Assembly: GCA_017626625.1 (NCBI GenBank)
Contig: JAGAIK010000623.1
Span: 1 to 9,690 of the forward strand
DNA from: Roseburia sp.
Lineage (GTDB): Bacteria > Bacillota > Clostridia > Lachnospirales > Lachnospiraceae
DNA length: 9,690 nt
Direction of reading: 5' to 3'
The position numbers were made by a program, and so were the translations under genes. Shown here in pieces: positions 1-6,187 of this stretch. Under the pieces are notes generated by a model, which was not told the DNA's origin, made no database searches, and was given only the letters and a program-made list of their open reading frames with translations. Each line of letters starts with the position of its first letter. Position 1 is the first letter of the stretch.

Positions 1-45
1 AGGGAAAAAATAAAGGAGTTTGTGAGACAGGTGAGAAACTGTTAA
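1..45 (+). CDS. trpF: C-terminal end of probable phosphoribosylanthranilate isomerase (TrpF), partial
   Basis: Frame 1 is open from the window edge and encodes REKIKEFVRQVRNC before a TAA stop at 43-45. TrpF proteins commonly end in a helix of this kind, with a lysine/arginine-rich 'EKI..FV..VR' pattern, and the gene lies directly upstream of trpB, where trpF is normally found. TrpF isomerises phosphoribosylanthranilate to the CdRP intermediate of tryptophan synthesis in the cytoplasm. Only 14 residues are visible, with no catalytic residue among them, so the call rests on the tail pattern and position. Another trp gene, such as trpC, is the main alternative. A 94-base gap separates it from trpB. 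Confidence 0.55.
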   Translation, partial: REKIKEFVRQVRNC

Positions 46-104
46 AATCCCTGAGAGAACTGGTATCGGCAAGCCAGTAGGATAGAAAAAACAAAATTAT
101 ATTT

Positions 105-116
105 AAATATAATAAA
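105..116 (+). repeat. AAATATAATAAA leader element, copy 1 (before trpB)
   Basis: This 12-base A/T-only string lies 23 bases before the trpB start codon. The identical string occurs 22 bases before trpD (2368-2379). It contains a perfect TATAAT (108-113), but no recognisable -35 hexamer lies 16-18 bases upstream and there is no TG extension. An unstructured A/U-rich ribosome-loading leader is therefore as likely as an internal promoter. Confidence 0.4.
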
Positions 117-139
117 TAGAGACGAAAGGAAACAAAACC

Positions 140-1351
140 ATGAACCAGAAAGCATATTACGGAACATTTGGCGGACAGTACGTGTCAGAGTCATTGATGA
201 ATACCTTGGAGGAACTGGATACCGCATTTGAGGAGGCAATCCGGGATGAGGAATTTTTAAAACAGTATCATTATTACCTGAAACAGTATGTGGGAAGGGA
301 GACGCCTCTTTATTTTGCGGAGCGCTTAAGCGAGAAGTACGGCACGAAAATTTATTTAAAGAGAGAGGATTTAAACCATACGGGAGCCCATAAAATCAAT
401 AACGTCATCGGGCAGATTTTATTGGCAAAGCGCATGGGAAAAAAGAAAGTCATTGCAGAGACAGGGGCAGGACAGCACGGTGTGGCGACTGCTACCGGGG
501 CGGCGCTTTTCGGAATGGAATGTACCGTTTATATGGGGGAAGAGGACATCAAACGCCAGGCGTTAAATGTGATGCGGATGGAAATGTTAGGGGCGAAGGT
601 GGTCAGTGTCCGCTCCGGCAGCAACACCTTAAAGGATGCCACCAACGAGGCAATCCGCACCTGGGCGAAAACGGCGGAGGATACCTTCTATATCATCGGT
701 TCTGCCGTGGGTCCGTATCCTTATCCGAAAATGGTGAAGGAATTTCAGAGCTGTATCAGCCGTGAGTCCAAAAAACAGATTTTGGAGGCAGAGGGACGGC
801 TGCCGGATGTGGTGATGGCATGTGTGGGCGGCGGCTCAAACTCCATCGGCATGTTTGCGGATTTTATCGAGGACAAAGAGGTAAGGCTTATCGGCGTGGA
901 GGCAGCCGGAAAGGGCATTGAAACCGGGGAACATGCTTCTGCTATGGCTCTCGGCGCACCGGGAGTGCTTCACGGAATGCGCTCTTATCTGCTGCAGGAC
1001 GAGGACGGCAATGTACAGCTCGCCCATTCCATTTCCGCAGGGTTAGATTACCCCGGTGTGGGACCGGAACACGCATACTTAAGAGACACCGGAAGGGCGG
1101 AATATGTGTCGGCAACAGATACAGAGGCTATGGACGCACTGATGGAGCTTTGCAAATTAGAGGGAATTATTCCGGCAATCGAGAGCGCCCACGCCATGGC
1201 ATACGCTTTCAAATATGCGGAAAATCTGGGGAAAGAAATCGGAGCCGAAGCGGCAAAGGATAAAATTATGGTCATCTGTCTGTCAGGAAGAGGGGATAAG
1301 GACGTGAATACCATTGCCGATTATCTGTCAGGGAAGGGATATCTCAACTAG
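140..1351 (+). CDS. trpB: tryptophan synthase beta subunit (TrpB)
   Basis: This 403-residue protein has the usual length of a TrpB1-type beta subunit. TrpB condenses indole, channelled from TrpA, with L-serine to make L-tryptophan, using PLP. The PLP-binding lysine is K85 in HTGAHKINN (K87 in Salmonella), the catalytic glutamate is E107 in AETGAGQHG (E109 in Salmonella), and the phosphate-binding loop GGGSN is at residues 230-234. The N-terminal '[12 protein letters not shown]' and C-terminal 'LSGRGDKD' segments are also family hallmarks. The start is supported by AAAGGA at 125-130, nine bases before ATG. It sits between the trpF tail and trpA and should form the alpha2-beta2 complex with TrpA. 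Nothing looks damaged. Confidence 0.98.
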   Translation: MNQKAYYGTFGGQYVSESLMNTLEELDTAFEEAIRDEEFLKQYHYYLKQYVGRETPLYFAERLSEKYGTKIYLKREDLNHTGAHKINNVIGQILLAKRMGKKKVIAETGAGQHGVATATGAALFGMECTVYMGEEDIKRQALNVMRMEMLGAKVVSVRSGSNTLKDATNEAIRTWAKTAEDTFYIIGSAVGPYPYPKMVKEFQSCISRESKKQILEAEGRLPDVVMACVGGGSNSIGMFADFIEDKEVRLIGVEAAGKGIETGEHASAMALGAPGVLHGMRSYLLQDEDGNVQLAHSISAGLDYPGVGPEHAYLRDTGRAEYVSATDTEAMDALMELCKLEGIIPAIESAHAMAYAFKYAENLGKEIGAEAAKDKIMVICLSGRGDKDVNTIADYLSGKGYLN

Positions 1352-1492
1352 CGGGTATCCGGCAGAAAGGGGCTGCCCCAATCAGGCAGGAGAATTACAG
1401 GGTATAGCAGTGTTGTTGCAAAACAGCATTTGGGACTCTTAAAACATAGAAGTTTAAAGGTGCAAAATAGCGCACCAAGACAGGAGGAAAAC
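1352..1492 (+). other. trpB-trpA intergenic spacer with small hairpins
   Basis: These 141 bases separate trpB from trpA, where most bacteria have a few bases or an overlap. The spacer holds GGCAG...CTGCC and GGGG-CTG-CCCC pairings near 1362-1379, and a GGTGC (1459-1463) / GCACC (1472-1476) hairpin just before the trpA ribosome site. None is followed by a T-run, so none is a convincing terminator. I find no ORF with a credible start in it. The trpA frame is open further upstream from a TTG at 1430, but the encoded residues do not resemble TrpA. Confidence 0.5.
1482..1487 (+). promoter_or_regulatory. trpA ribosome binding site
   Basis: A perfect AGGAGG ends five bases before the ATG at 1493. 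It fixes the trpA start there, not at the in-frame TTG at 1430. Confidence 0.9.
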
Positions 1493-2287
1493 ATGAACCG
1501 TATCGAAGCAAGAATGCAGCAATTAGAACAGCGGGGCGAGAAAGCCTTTATTACCTATATTACGGCGGGACTGCCGGATTTAGAGGGAACGAAAGCGTTG
1601 TTAAAAGCCAAGGAGCGGGCAGGCTGTGACGTGGTGGAATTGGGAATCCCCTTTTCCGACCCGGTGGCAGACGGCCCGGTCATTCAGAATGCGTCCTATA
1701 AAGCCATCTGCAACGGCATTAACCTGAAAAAAGTATTCGTGGCAGTGGAGGAAGTGAGAAAAGAGGGGTTGGAACTGCCAATCATCTTTATGATGTACTA
1801 CAACACTATACTGCATTACGGTGTGGAGGCGTTTGTAAAAAAATGCAATGAGGTGGGGGTGGACGGACTGATTATCCCGGATTTGCCCTTTGAGGAGCAG
1901 GAAGATTTGAAAAACTGTCTGAAGGATTCCGATACCACCATTCTCATTCAGTTAGTTTCCCCAGTGTCGGGAGACCGGATTCCCAGGATACTGGAAAATG
2001 CAAGAGGGTTTGTCTACTGCGTTTCTTCTATGGGCGTTACCGGACAGGGGGCAAATTTCCACAGGGAAGTGGTACAGTATCTGAAGCATGTAAAGGAAGT
2101 TTCCAAAATTCCGGTGATGATGGGCTTTGGAATCCGCACGGCGGAGGACGTAAGACCCATGAAAGACATTATTGACGGAGCCATAGTGGGAAGCCATTTT
2201 ATTAACCTTATGGAAGAGAACGGCTACAGCACAGCAGTGGCGGAGGAATACTGCAGCACCTTCAAGAGAGAGTTAAACCAACTATAG
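1493..2287 (+). CDS. trpA: tryptophan synthase alpha subunit (TrpA)
   Basis: This 264-residue TIM-barrel protein cleaves indole-3-glycerol phosphate to indole and glyceraldehyde-3-phosphate and passes indole to TrpB. With the start at 1493 the catalytic residues fall at E49 (in VVELGIPFSDP) and D60 (in VADGPVIQ), exactly the classical Salmonella numbering, which supports this start. The conserved phosphate-binding region appears as GFGIRTAEDV followed by DGAIVGSHFI in the C-terminal third. Length is normal for the family (about 260-270). It follows trpB after an unusually long gap and has its own strong ribosome site, so it probably does not depend on translational coupling to trpB. Confidence 0.97.
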   Translation: MNRIEARMQQLEQRGEKAFITYITAGLPDLEGTKALLKAKERAGCDVVELGIPFSDPVADGPVIQNASYKAICNGINLKKVFVAVEEVRKEGLELPIIFMMYYNTILHYGVEAFVKKCNEVGVDGLIIPDLPFEEQEDLKNCLKDSDTTILIQLVSPVSGDRIPRILENARGFVYCVSSMGVTGQGANFHREVVQYLKHVKEVSKIPVMMGFGIRTAEDVRPMKDIIDGAIVGSHFINLMEENGYSTAVAEEYCSTFKRELNQL

Positions 2288-2367
2288 AGGTTGCCAAAAA
2301 AAAAGTAGCCAGAAAAATGTCAGAACGATATTAGGACAGCAGCAGATAAAACATAAAAATTAAAACA

Positions 2368-2379
2368 AAATATAATAAA
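2368..2379 (+). repeat. AAATATAATAAA leader element, copy 2 (before trpD)
   Basis: This is identical to 105-116 and sits at almost the same distance from a start codon (22 versus 23 bases). It lies in a 114-base trpA-trpD spacer (2288-2401) that is strikingly A-rich, including an A9 run at 2296-2304. TATAAT is at 2371-2376, again without a recognisable -35. The ribosome site AGGAGGG follows at 2388-2394. Confidence 0.4.
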
Positions 2380-2401
2380 AATAAATCAGGAGGGAAAAAC
2401 C

Positions 2402-3412
2402 ATGAAAGAATATATCGCAAAAGCAGCAGACAGACAGGATTTAACGGAGGAAGAAGCAAGGGCAGCCATGAAGCTGATGTTAGAGGGGGAGGCAACCCAG
2501 GCGCAGATAGCAGCATTTTTGACCGCCATGCGGATGAAGGGGGAAACCTTAGATGAACTGGTAGGGTTAGCGTCGGTACTCCGTGACAAGGCAGCCACCA
2601 TTTCTCCTAAGGTGGCTCATTATGTAGACCTTGTGGGAACCGGAGGGGACTGTACTTATACTTTCAATGTCTCTACAACCTCCGCCTTTGTGGTGGCAGC
2701 CGCAGGGCTTCCGGTGGCAAAGCACGGCAACCGTTCTATTTCTTCCAAATCGGGTGCCGGGGATGTGTTAGAGGCGTTAGGCGTCAATATTATGGCAGAG
2801 CCGGAGCAGGTACAGAAATGTGTGGAGGAAGTGGGAATAGGATTTATGTTTGCCCCCCGCTTTAACCAGTCCATGAAGTATGTGGGGCAGGCGAGAAGCG
2901 AGATGGGAATCCGCACGGTGTTCAATATCTTAGGACCCCTAGCAAATCCCTCCCGGGCAAAAAACATGGTGGTGGGCGTTTACAGCCCGGCTTTGACGGA
3001 AAAGATTGCCACAGCCATGAGCCGTCTCGGCGTGGAGCGTGCCTTTGTGGTCAGCGGCGAGGACAATATGGACGAAATTACTTTATCCGGCGCTACCACC
3101 GTTTCTGAAATTAAGGACGGTACGGTTACCACTTATCAGATTACTCCGGAGCAGTTCGGATTTGAGAGAGCAGGCTTAGAAGAACTGCGGGGCGGAGACG
3201 GCGTGCAGAATGCGGAAATTACGAAAAATATCTTAAAAGGCATCGAAAAAGGAGCAAAGCGCAATATCATTCTTTTAAATGCCGGAGCAACTCTTTACGT
3301 GGGAGGGGTTGCAGAAAGTATGGAAGCTGGTGTAAAATTAGCGGCAGAGACGATTGATTCCGGCAAGGCATACGAAAAGCTAGAAGAACTGGTTCGTGTT
3401 TCTAACGAATAA
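2402..3412 (+). CDS. trpD: anthranilate phosphoribosyltransferase (TrpD)
   Basis: TrpD joins anthranilate to PRPP, giving phosphoribosylanthranilate, the second committed step of tryptophan synthesis. The 336-residue length is typical of the stand-alone enzyme, with no fused TrpG glutaminase domain. Visible motifs are the glycine-rich PRPP loop GTGGD (79-83), NVSTT (89-93), KHGNRS (107-112), the QARSEMG segment with the conserved arginine R165, RTVFNILGPLANP (171-183) and the metal-binding D224-E225 in DNMDEITLSG. The start has AGGAGGG seven bases upstream. Its position after trpA is unlike the common trpEGDCFBA order. The product feeds TrpF, which acts upstream of the genes seen here. Confidence 0.97.
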   Translation: MKEYIAKAADRQDLTEEEARAAMKLMLEGEATQAQIAAFLTAMRMKGETLDELVGLASVLRDKAATISPKVAHYVDLVGTGGDCTYTFNVSTTSAFVVAAAGLPVAKHGNRSISSKSGAGDVLEALGVNIMAEPEQVQKCVEEVGIGFMFAPRFNQSMKYVGQARSEMGIRTVFNILGPLANPSRAKNMVVGVYSPALTEKIATAMSRLGVERAFVVSGEDNMDEITLSGATTVSEIKDGTVTTYQITPEQFGFERAGLEELRGGDGVQNAEITKNILKGIEKGAKRNIILLNAGATLYVGGVAESMEAGVKLAAETIDSGKAYEKLEELVRVSNE

Positions 3413-3467
3413 TCTGTTCTGTTGTCTGAGGGAGCCGGGAGCAAAAATTTGCTGGGACGGTAAGAGG

Positions 3468-4481
3468 ATGAAAAAAAAGATATTACTGATTGCTACAGGG
3501 GGCACCATCGCTTCTAAAAAATCACAGAACGGGCTGAAGCCCCAGATTACGCCGGAGGAATTGTTAGAATACATTCCCCAGGTGACGGATATCTGCCAGG
3601 TGGAAACCCTGCAGCTTTTAAATATTGACAGCTCCAACATGGAACCGCGGCACTGGAAAATGATGGTGCATACCATACGGGAACAGTACGACGATTATGA
3701 CGGCTTTGTCATCGCCCACGGAACCGATACCATGGCATATACGGCGGCAGCGCTTTCCTATATGATACAAAATTCACGCAAGCCCATCGTTATCACCGGG
3801 GCGCAGAAGCCCATCGACTTGGAGATAACCGATGCGAAATCCAACCTGTTAGACAGCTTTCTGTACGCTTCGGATGAAAAATCCCAGGGGGTACAGATTG
3901 TCTTTGACGGAAAGGTCATTGCGGGAACCCGGGCGAAGAAAGTCCGCTCCAAAAGCTACAACGCCTTTTCCAGCATGGATTATCCCTGCCTTGCCATGAT
4001 ACAGGACAGGAATATCATGCGTTACATTCCCATGCTTCCCTATGAGGAGGAAGTAAGGTTTTATGAAGAAATGGACGGGGAAGTATGTTTGATAAAGCTG
4101 ATACCGGGGATTCAGCCCAAAATGTTAGAGAGCATTTTTGAAAATTATCATGCGGTTATTGTGGAGAGCTTCGGCGTGGGAGGCATCCCCAAGTCCATCT
4201 CTGAAGAATTTTTCCGACTCTGCCAGAAATATCCCCGGAAACCGGTGGTGATGGCAACCCAGGTGGCGCATGAGGGCAGCGATATGACGGTTTACGAGGT
4301 GGGGCATGATATGAAAGCCTATTGCCGTTTTTTGGAGTCCTACGATATGACCTTAGAATCCGCCATTGCCAAAACCATGTGGATATTAGGAAATTTTCAG
4401 TTAGACGAGGTGGATGTGGAAGAATTGTTCTACCGCAGCGTCAATTATGATGTTATTTTTGGGAAAAACAGAAAGTGCTGA
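3468..4481 (+). CDS. ansA: type I (cytoplasmic) L-asparaginase
   Basis: The 337-residue protein hydrolyses L-asparagine to aspartate and ammonia. It begins MKKKILLIATGGTIAS, with the nucleophile threonine T13 in GGTIAS. It also carries IDSSN (D54-S55-S56), the second catalytic pair T86-D87 in AHGTDTM, and K158, which aligns with the catalytic lysine of the T-D-K triad. No signal peptide is visible, which fits the cytoplasmic type I class. The ATG at 3468 gives the family-standard N-terminus. An in-frame GTG at 3396 would overlap trpD and add 24 unrelated residues. The ribosome site is weak: AGAGG abuts the start and GGGACGG lies seven bases away. It starts 55 bases after trpD with no terminator between, so it is probably the last gene of the trp operon. 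Confidence 0.92.
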   Translation: MKKKILLIATGGTIASKKSQNGLKPQITPEELLEYIPQVTDICQVETLQLLNIDSSNMEPRHWKMMVHTIREQYDDYDGFVIAHGTDTMAYTAAALSYMIQNSRKPIVITGAQKPIDLEITDAKSNLLDSFLYASDEKSQGVQIVFDGKVIAGTRAKKVRSKSYNAFSSMDYPCLAMIQDRNIMRYIPMLPYEEEVRFYEEMDGEVCLIKLIPGIQPKMLESIFENYHAVIVESFGVGGIPKSISEEFFRLCQKYPRKPVVMATQVAHEGSDMTVYEVGHDMKAYCRFLESYDMTLESAIAKTMWILGNFQLDEVDVEELFYRSVNYDVIFGKNRKC

Positions 4482-4488
4482 ACGTGAG

Positions 4489-4556
4489 ATGTTCCGGAGC
4501 ACTGCTGCTGCAAGATAATTTTCATGGCAGGGGCAGGCACTCCGGAACATTTTTTT
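4489..4556 (+). terminator. rho-independent terminator after ansA / trp operon
   Basis: ATGTTCCGGAG (4489-4499) pairs perfectly over 11 bases with CTCCGGAACAT (4540-4550), and a run of seven T follows (4550-4556). The 40-base interior can fold further through CTGC/GCAG pairings, giving a long interrupted hairpin. The reverse direction lacks a T-run, so this acts mainly on + strand transcripts. It starts eight bases after the ansA stop. Confidence 0.88.
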
Positions 4557-4576
4557 ACTCTTTGGAATTGCTTCCG

Positions 4577-4599
4577 GGAAGGAAAAGGTGCGTCCTTCC
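4577..4599 (-). terminator. possible weak hairpin after the CLC gene
   Basis: On the minus strand, just past the CLC stop codon, GGAAGG (plus-strand CCTTCC at 4594-4599) can pair with CCTTCC (plus-strand GGAAGG at 4577-4582) around an 11-base loop. No T-run follows on that strand, so it is a weak terminator candidate at best. Confidence 0.25.
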
Positions 4600-4607
4600 T
4601 CAGTATT

Positions 4608-5867
4608 TTACAGAGTTTTCTTATTGATATAATTGGTTTTATATTTCGAATAAATAATCTTCTGGCTGTGGTACAAACCAAAATACCCCGACAGCATATA
4701 GCTGAATGCCACCGCTAACAGGAAATAGGGCATACCGTCATAGCCAAACAGCTCAAAGCTGATAAGCAGTGAGGTGATGGGACAGTTGGTGACGCCGCAG
4801 AACACCGCCGTCATACCCACCGCCGTACATAGGGAGGGCGAAAATCCCACCAGATTGCCGAAGAGACAGCCGAAGGCAGCTCCGGTAAAGAAGGAGGGAA
4901 CAATCTCGCCGCCCTTGTACCCGGCGCCTAAGGTGAGCGCTGTAAAAATCATTTTCAGGAGAAACGCCTCCGGGCGGACGGAGCCTTCCATACAGCCTGC
5001 AATGACGTTCATGCCTGTGCCGTTGTAGGTCTGGTCGCCGACGAGCAGTGTCAGCAGAACAATAATACAGCCCCCCACAAAAACCCGCAGATAGGGATTT
5101 TTAAAAAGCTTTTTGTAGAGTACCTCCGACTGGTGCAGCAGAATACAGAAAAGAATGCTGATTCCCGCACAGAGGACAGCTAAGATGGATATCAGCACCG
5201 CATTCTCTGCCTGGAAAGCCGGGATATTCTTTAGGGGAAATACCTCCGGGGAAATGCCAAAGGAACTTGCCACGGCGTGGGCAACTAAGGAGGAAATCAC
5301 GCAGGGCACCAAAGCCGCATAATACATAATTCCTACGCTCACCACTTCCATGGAAAAAATGGCAGCCGCCATAGGCGTCCCGAACAGAGCGGAAAAAGCG
5401 GCGCTCATACCGCACATAATCATAATATGCTTATCCTTTTCGTCAAACCGGAACAATCTCCCAAGACCGTTTCCGATACTGCCCCCCAACTGTAAGGCAG
5501 CCCCTTCCCGTCCTGCGGAACCGCCGAAAAGATGGGTAATCAGGGTGGAAATAAAAATCAGGGGAGCCATCCGCAGGGGCAGCTTCTCCCCGGAGTGGAT
5601 GGCGGAGAGTACCAGGTTGGTTCCGGTGTCCTTATCGTCGTGGAGCAGACGGTAGCAGCCCACAATCACGATACCGCCGATGGGAAGCAGAAAAATAATT
5701 TCCGGGTGCTTGGTGCGGACTAAGGTCACCACCGACATGGAAAAATAAAACAGCGTTCCCACACCGCCCACGATAAAACCCGATAAAATGGCAAAAATCA
5801 CCCATTTTACTGAGGTTTTCAGGCGGTTTAAGTTGTGCTTTATCTTGTGTTTTACGATTTCTTTCAT
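4608..5867 (-). CDS. CLC-family anion channel/antiporter
   Basis: This 419-residue multi-helix membrane protein belongs to the voltage-gated chloride channel (CLC) family and has no C-terminal CBS domains. The gating glutamate motif is GREGA (G119-A123, E121). The second signature appears as GYKGGEIVPSFF (316-327), and Y399 in 'GLYH' aligns with the anion-coordinating tyrosine Y445 of E. coli ClC-ec1. The first anion loop reads DTGTN (80-84) where ClC-ec1 has GSGIP. The internal proton glutamate (E203 of ClC-ec1, in IIEEM) appears to be replaced by V174 in FSMEVV. Segments such as 'HLFGGSAGREG' recall the branch containing CLC-F fluoride/proton antiporters. It is transcribed toward ansA, and GGAGG lies five bases before its start. 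Substrate is unproven: chloride or fluoride. Confidence 0.9.
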   Translation of the reverse strand: MKEIVKHKIKHNLNRLKTSVKWVIFAILSGFIVGGVGTLFYFSMSVVTLVRTKHPEIIFLLPIGGIVIVGCYRLLHDDKDTGTNLVLSAIHSGEKLPLRMAPLIFISTLITHLFGGSAGREGAALQLGGSIGNGLGRLFRFDEKDKHIMIMCGMSAAFSALFGTPMAAAIFSMEVVSVGIMYYAALVPCVISSLVAHAVASSFGISPEVFPLKNIPAFQAENAVLISILAVLCAGISILFCILLHQSEVLYKKLFKNPYLRVFVGGCIIVLLTLLVGDQTYNGTGMNVIAGCMEGSVRPEAFLLKMIFTALTLGAGYKGGEIVPSFFTGAAFGCLFGNLVGFSPSLCTAVGMTAVFCGVTNCPITSLLISFELFGYDGMPYFLLAVAFSYMLSGYFGLYHSQKIIYSKYKTNYINKKTL

Positions 5868-5883
5868 AACAGCCTCCGTTACC

Positions 5884-5910
5884 GCAGTATGCCGTTTTAC
5901 GGCTTTCTGC
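5884..5910 (-). promoter_or_regulatory. compact hairpin in the CLC leader
   Basis: On the transcript strand it reads GCAG-AAA-GCCGT-AAA-ACGGC-ATA-CTGC: a five-pair inner stem with an AAA loop, a symmetric 3x3 internal loop and a four-pair outer stem. It lies between the predicted promoter and the ribosome site, about seven bases before GGAGG. It has no T-run, so it is more likely an RNA-stability or translation element than an attenuator. It does not match the fluoride riboswitch pattern as I remember it. Confidence 0.5.
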
Positions 5911-5930
5911 TGCTTAAAATTCCTATAAAA

Positions 5931-5959
5931 ATCTTAACATTTTCTTAGCGGCTTGACAA
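5931..5959 (-). promoter_or_regulatory. sigma-A-type promoter for the CLC gene
   Basis: On the minus strand, TTGTCA (plus 5954-5959) and TAAGAT (plus 5931-5936) are separated by exactly 17 bases. A TG one base before the -10 gives an extended -10 (TGTTAAGAT). The start site would fall near 5924, giving a leader of about 57 bases. The -35 hexamer is also identical to the half-site repeated before the XRE gene, so shared control is possible but may be chance. Confidence 0.6.
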
Positions 5960-6070
5960 TATCCCATACAATTTTATCCGGTCTCCTTGGCAGATTGGGT
6001 GTTTCACCTGGAGGGGGTGTGACATTTAGGAAAGCCGTCACTGATACGATAATGCCACAGGGGTCTTTCT
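5960..6070. other. divergent intergenic region, no gene
   Basis: This is part of the 320-base gap between the CLC gene and the XRE gene. It contains short pairings only: GGTG-TTT-CACC at 5998-6008, whose CACC can alternatively pair with a downstream GGTG, and CACAG (6056-6060) with CTGTG (6069-6073). No open frame with a ribosome site, no tRNA-like fold and no known riboswitch was recognised. Confidence 0.5.
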
Positions 6071-6081
6071 GTGATATAAAA

Positions 6082-6099
6082 TGACAAGAAAAATTGTCA
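6082..6099. promoter_or_regulatory. inverted-repeat operator 1, TGACAA-N6-TTGTCA
   Basis: This perfect dyad has 6-bp arms around GAAAAA. It is preceded by an A/T-rich TATAAA-like string (6075-6080), so the whole 6075-6099 block resembles the -10/operator block at 6133-6155. It is the likely distal binding site for the small XRE regulator encoded just downstream. Confidence 0.6.
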
Positions 6100-6106
6100 A
6101 AAAAGA

Positions 6107-6138
6107 TTGACAACTAATTCGTCACGTGCTAGTATAAT
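6107..6138 (+). promoter_or_regulatory. promoter of the XRE-DUF3169-DUF3267 operon
   Basis: TTGACA (6107-6112) and TATAAT (6133-6138) are both perfect consensus hexamers, but the spacer is 20 bases instead of 17. The -35 also contains a TGACAA half-site (6108-6113), and the last T of the -10 is the first base of operator 2. A start site near 6145 would lie inside the dyad, as expected for repression by a bound dimer. Confidence 0.65.
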
Positions 6139-6155
6139 GACAAGCAAAGTTGTCA
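6138..6155. promoter_or_regulatory. inverted-repeat operator 2, TGACAA-N6-TTGTCA
   Basis: This is a second perfect dyad with the same arms and the same 6-base gap (GCAAAG), 56 bases from operator 1. It overlaps the -10 edge and the predicted start site. A further TGACAA half-site follows three bases later at 6159-6164, making a mirrored TTGTCA-TAT-TGACAA arrangement. Confidence 0.7.
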
Positions 6156-6187
6156 TATTGACAAGAAAACAGGTCAGGAGGGAGAAC

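Noticed and set aside
1430..1492. N-terminal extension of TrpA from an in-frame TTG
   Set aside because: The added 21 residues do not resemble TrpA. The ATG at 1493 has a perfect AGGAGG and gives E49/D60 numbering.
2289..2310. Terminator between trpA and trpD
   Set aside because: GGTTGC/GTAGCC pairs weakly with two wobbles, and the loop is an A-run. No T-run follows.
3396..3467. N-terminal extension of the asparaginase from a GTG overlapping trpD
   Set aside because: The family starts at the MKK...GGTIAS segment, and the extension is unrelated sequence with no ribosome site.
4774..5655. Plus-strand open frames opposite the CLC gene
   Set aside because: They are antisense shadows of a well-supported membrane protein, with no family motifs or ribosome sites.
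5868..6060. Fluoride (crcB) riboswitch before the CLC gene
   Set aside because: The minus-strand leader lacks the GGnGAUGGnGUUC...CC and conserved CUGAUGACUCCUAC-type segments I would expect. Only a simple interrupted hairpin is present.
5998..6073. Small hairpins in the CLC-XRE intergenic region as an RNA gene or attenuator
   Set aside because: The stems are only 4-5 pairs, mutually exclusive in part, and have no T-run or family signature.
6107..6187. 27-residue N-terminal extension of the XRE regulator
   Set aside because: The region is the promoter and operator array. The ATG at 6188 has a strong ribosome site and begins a normal HTH domain.
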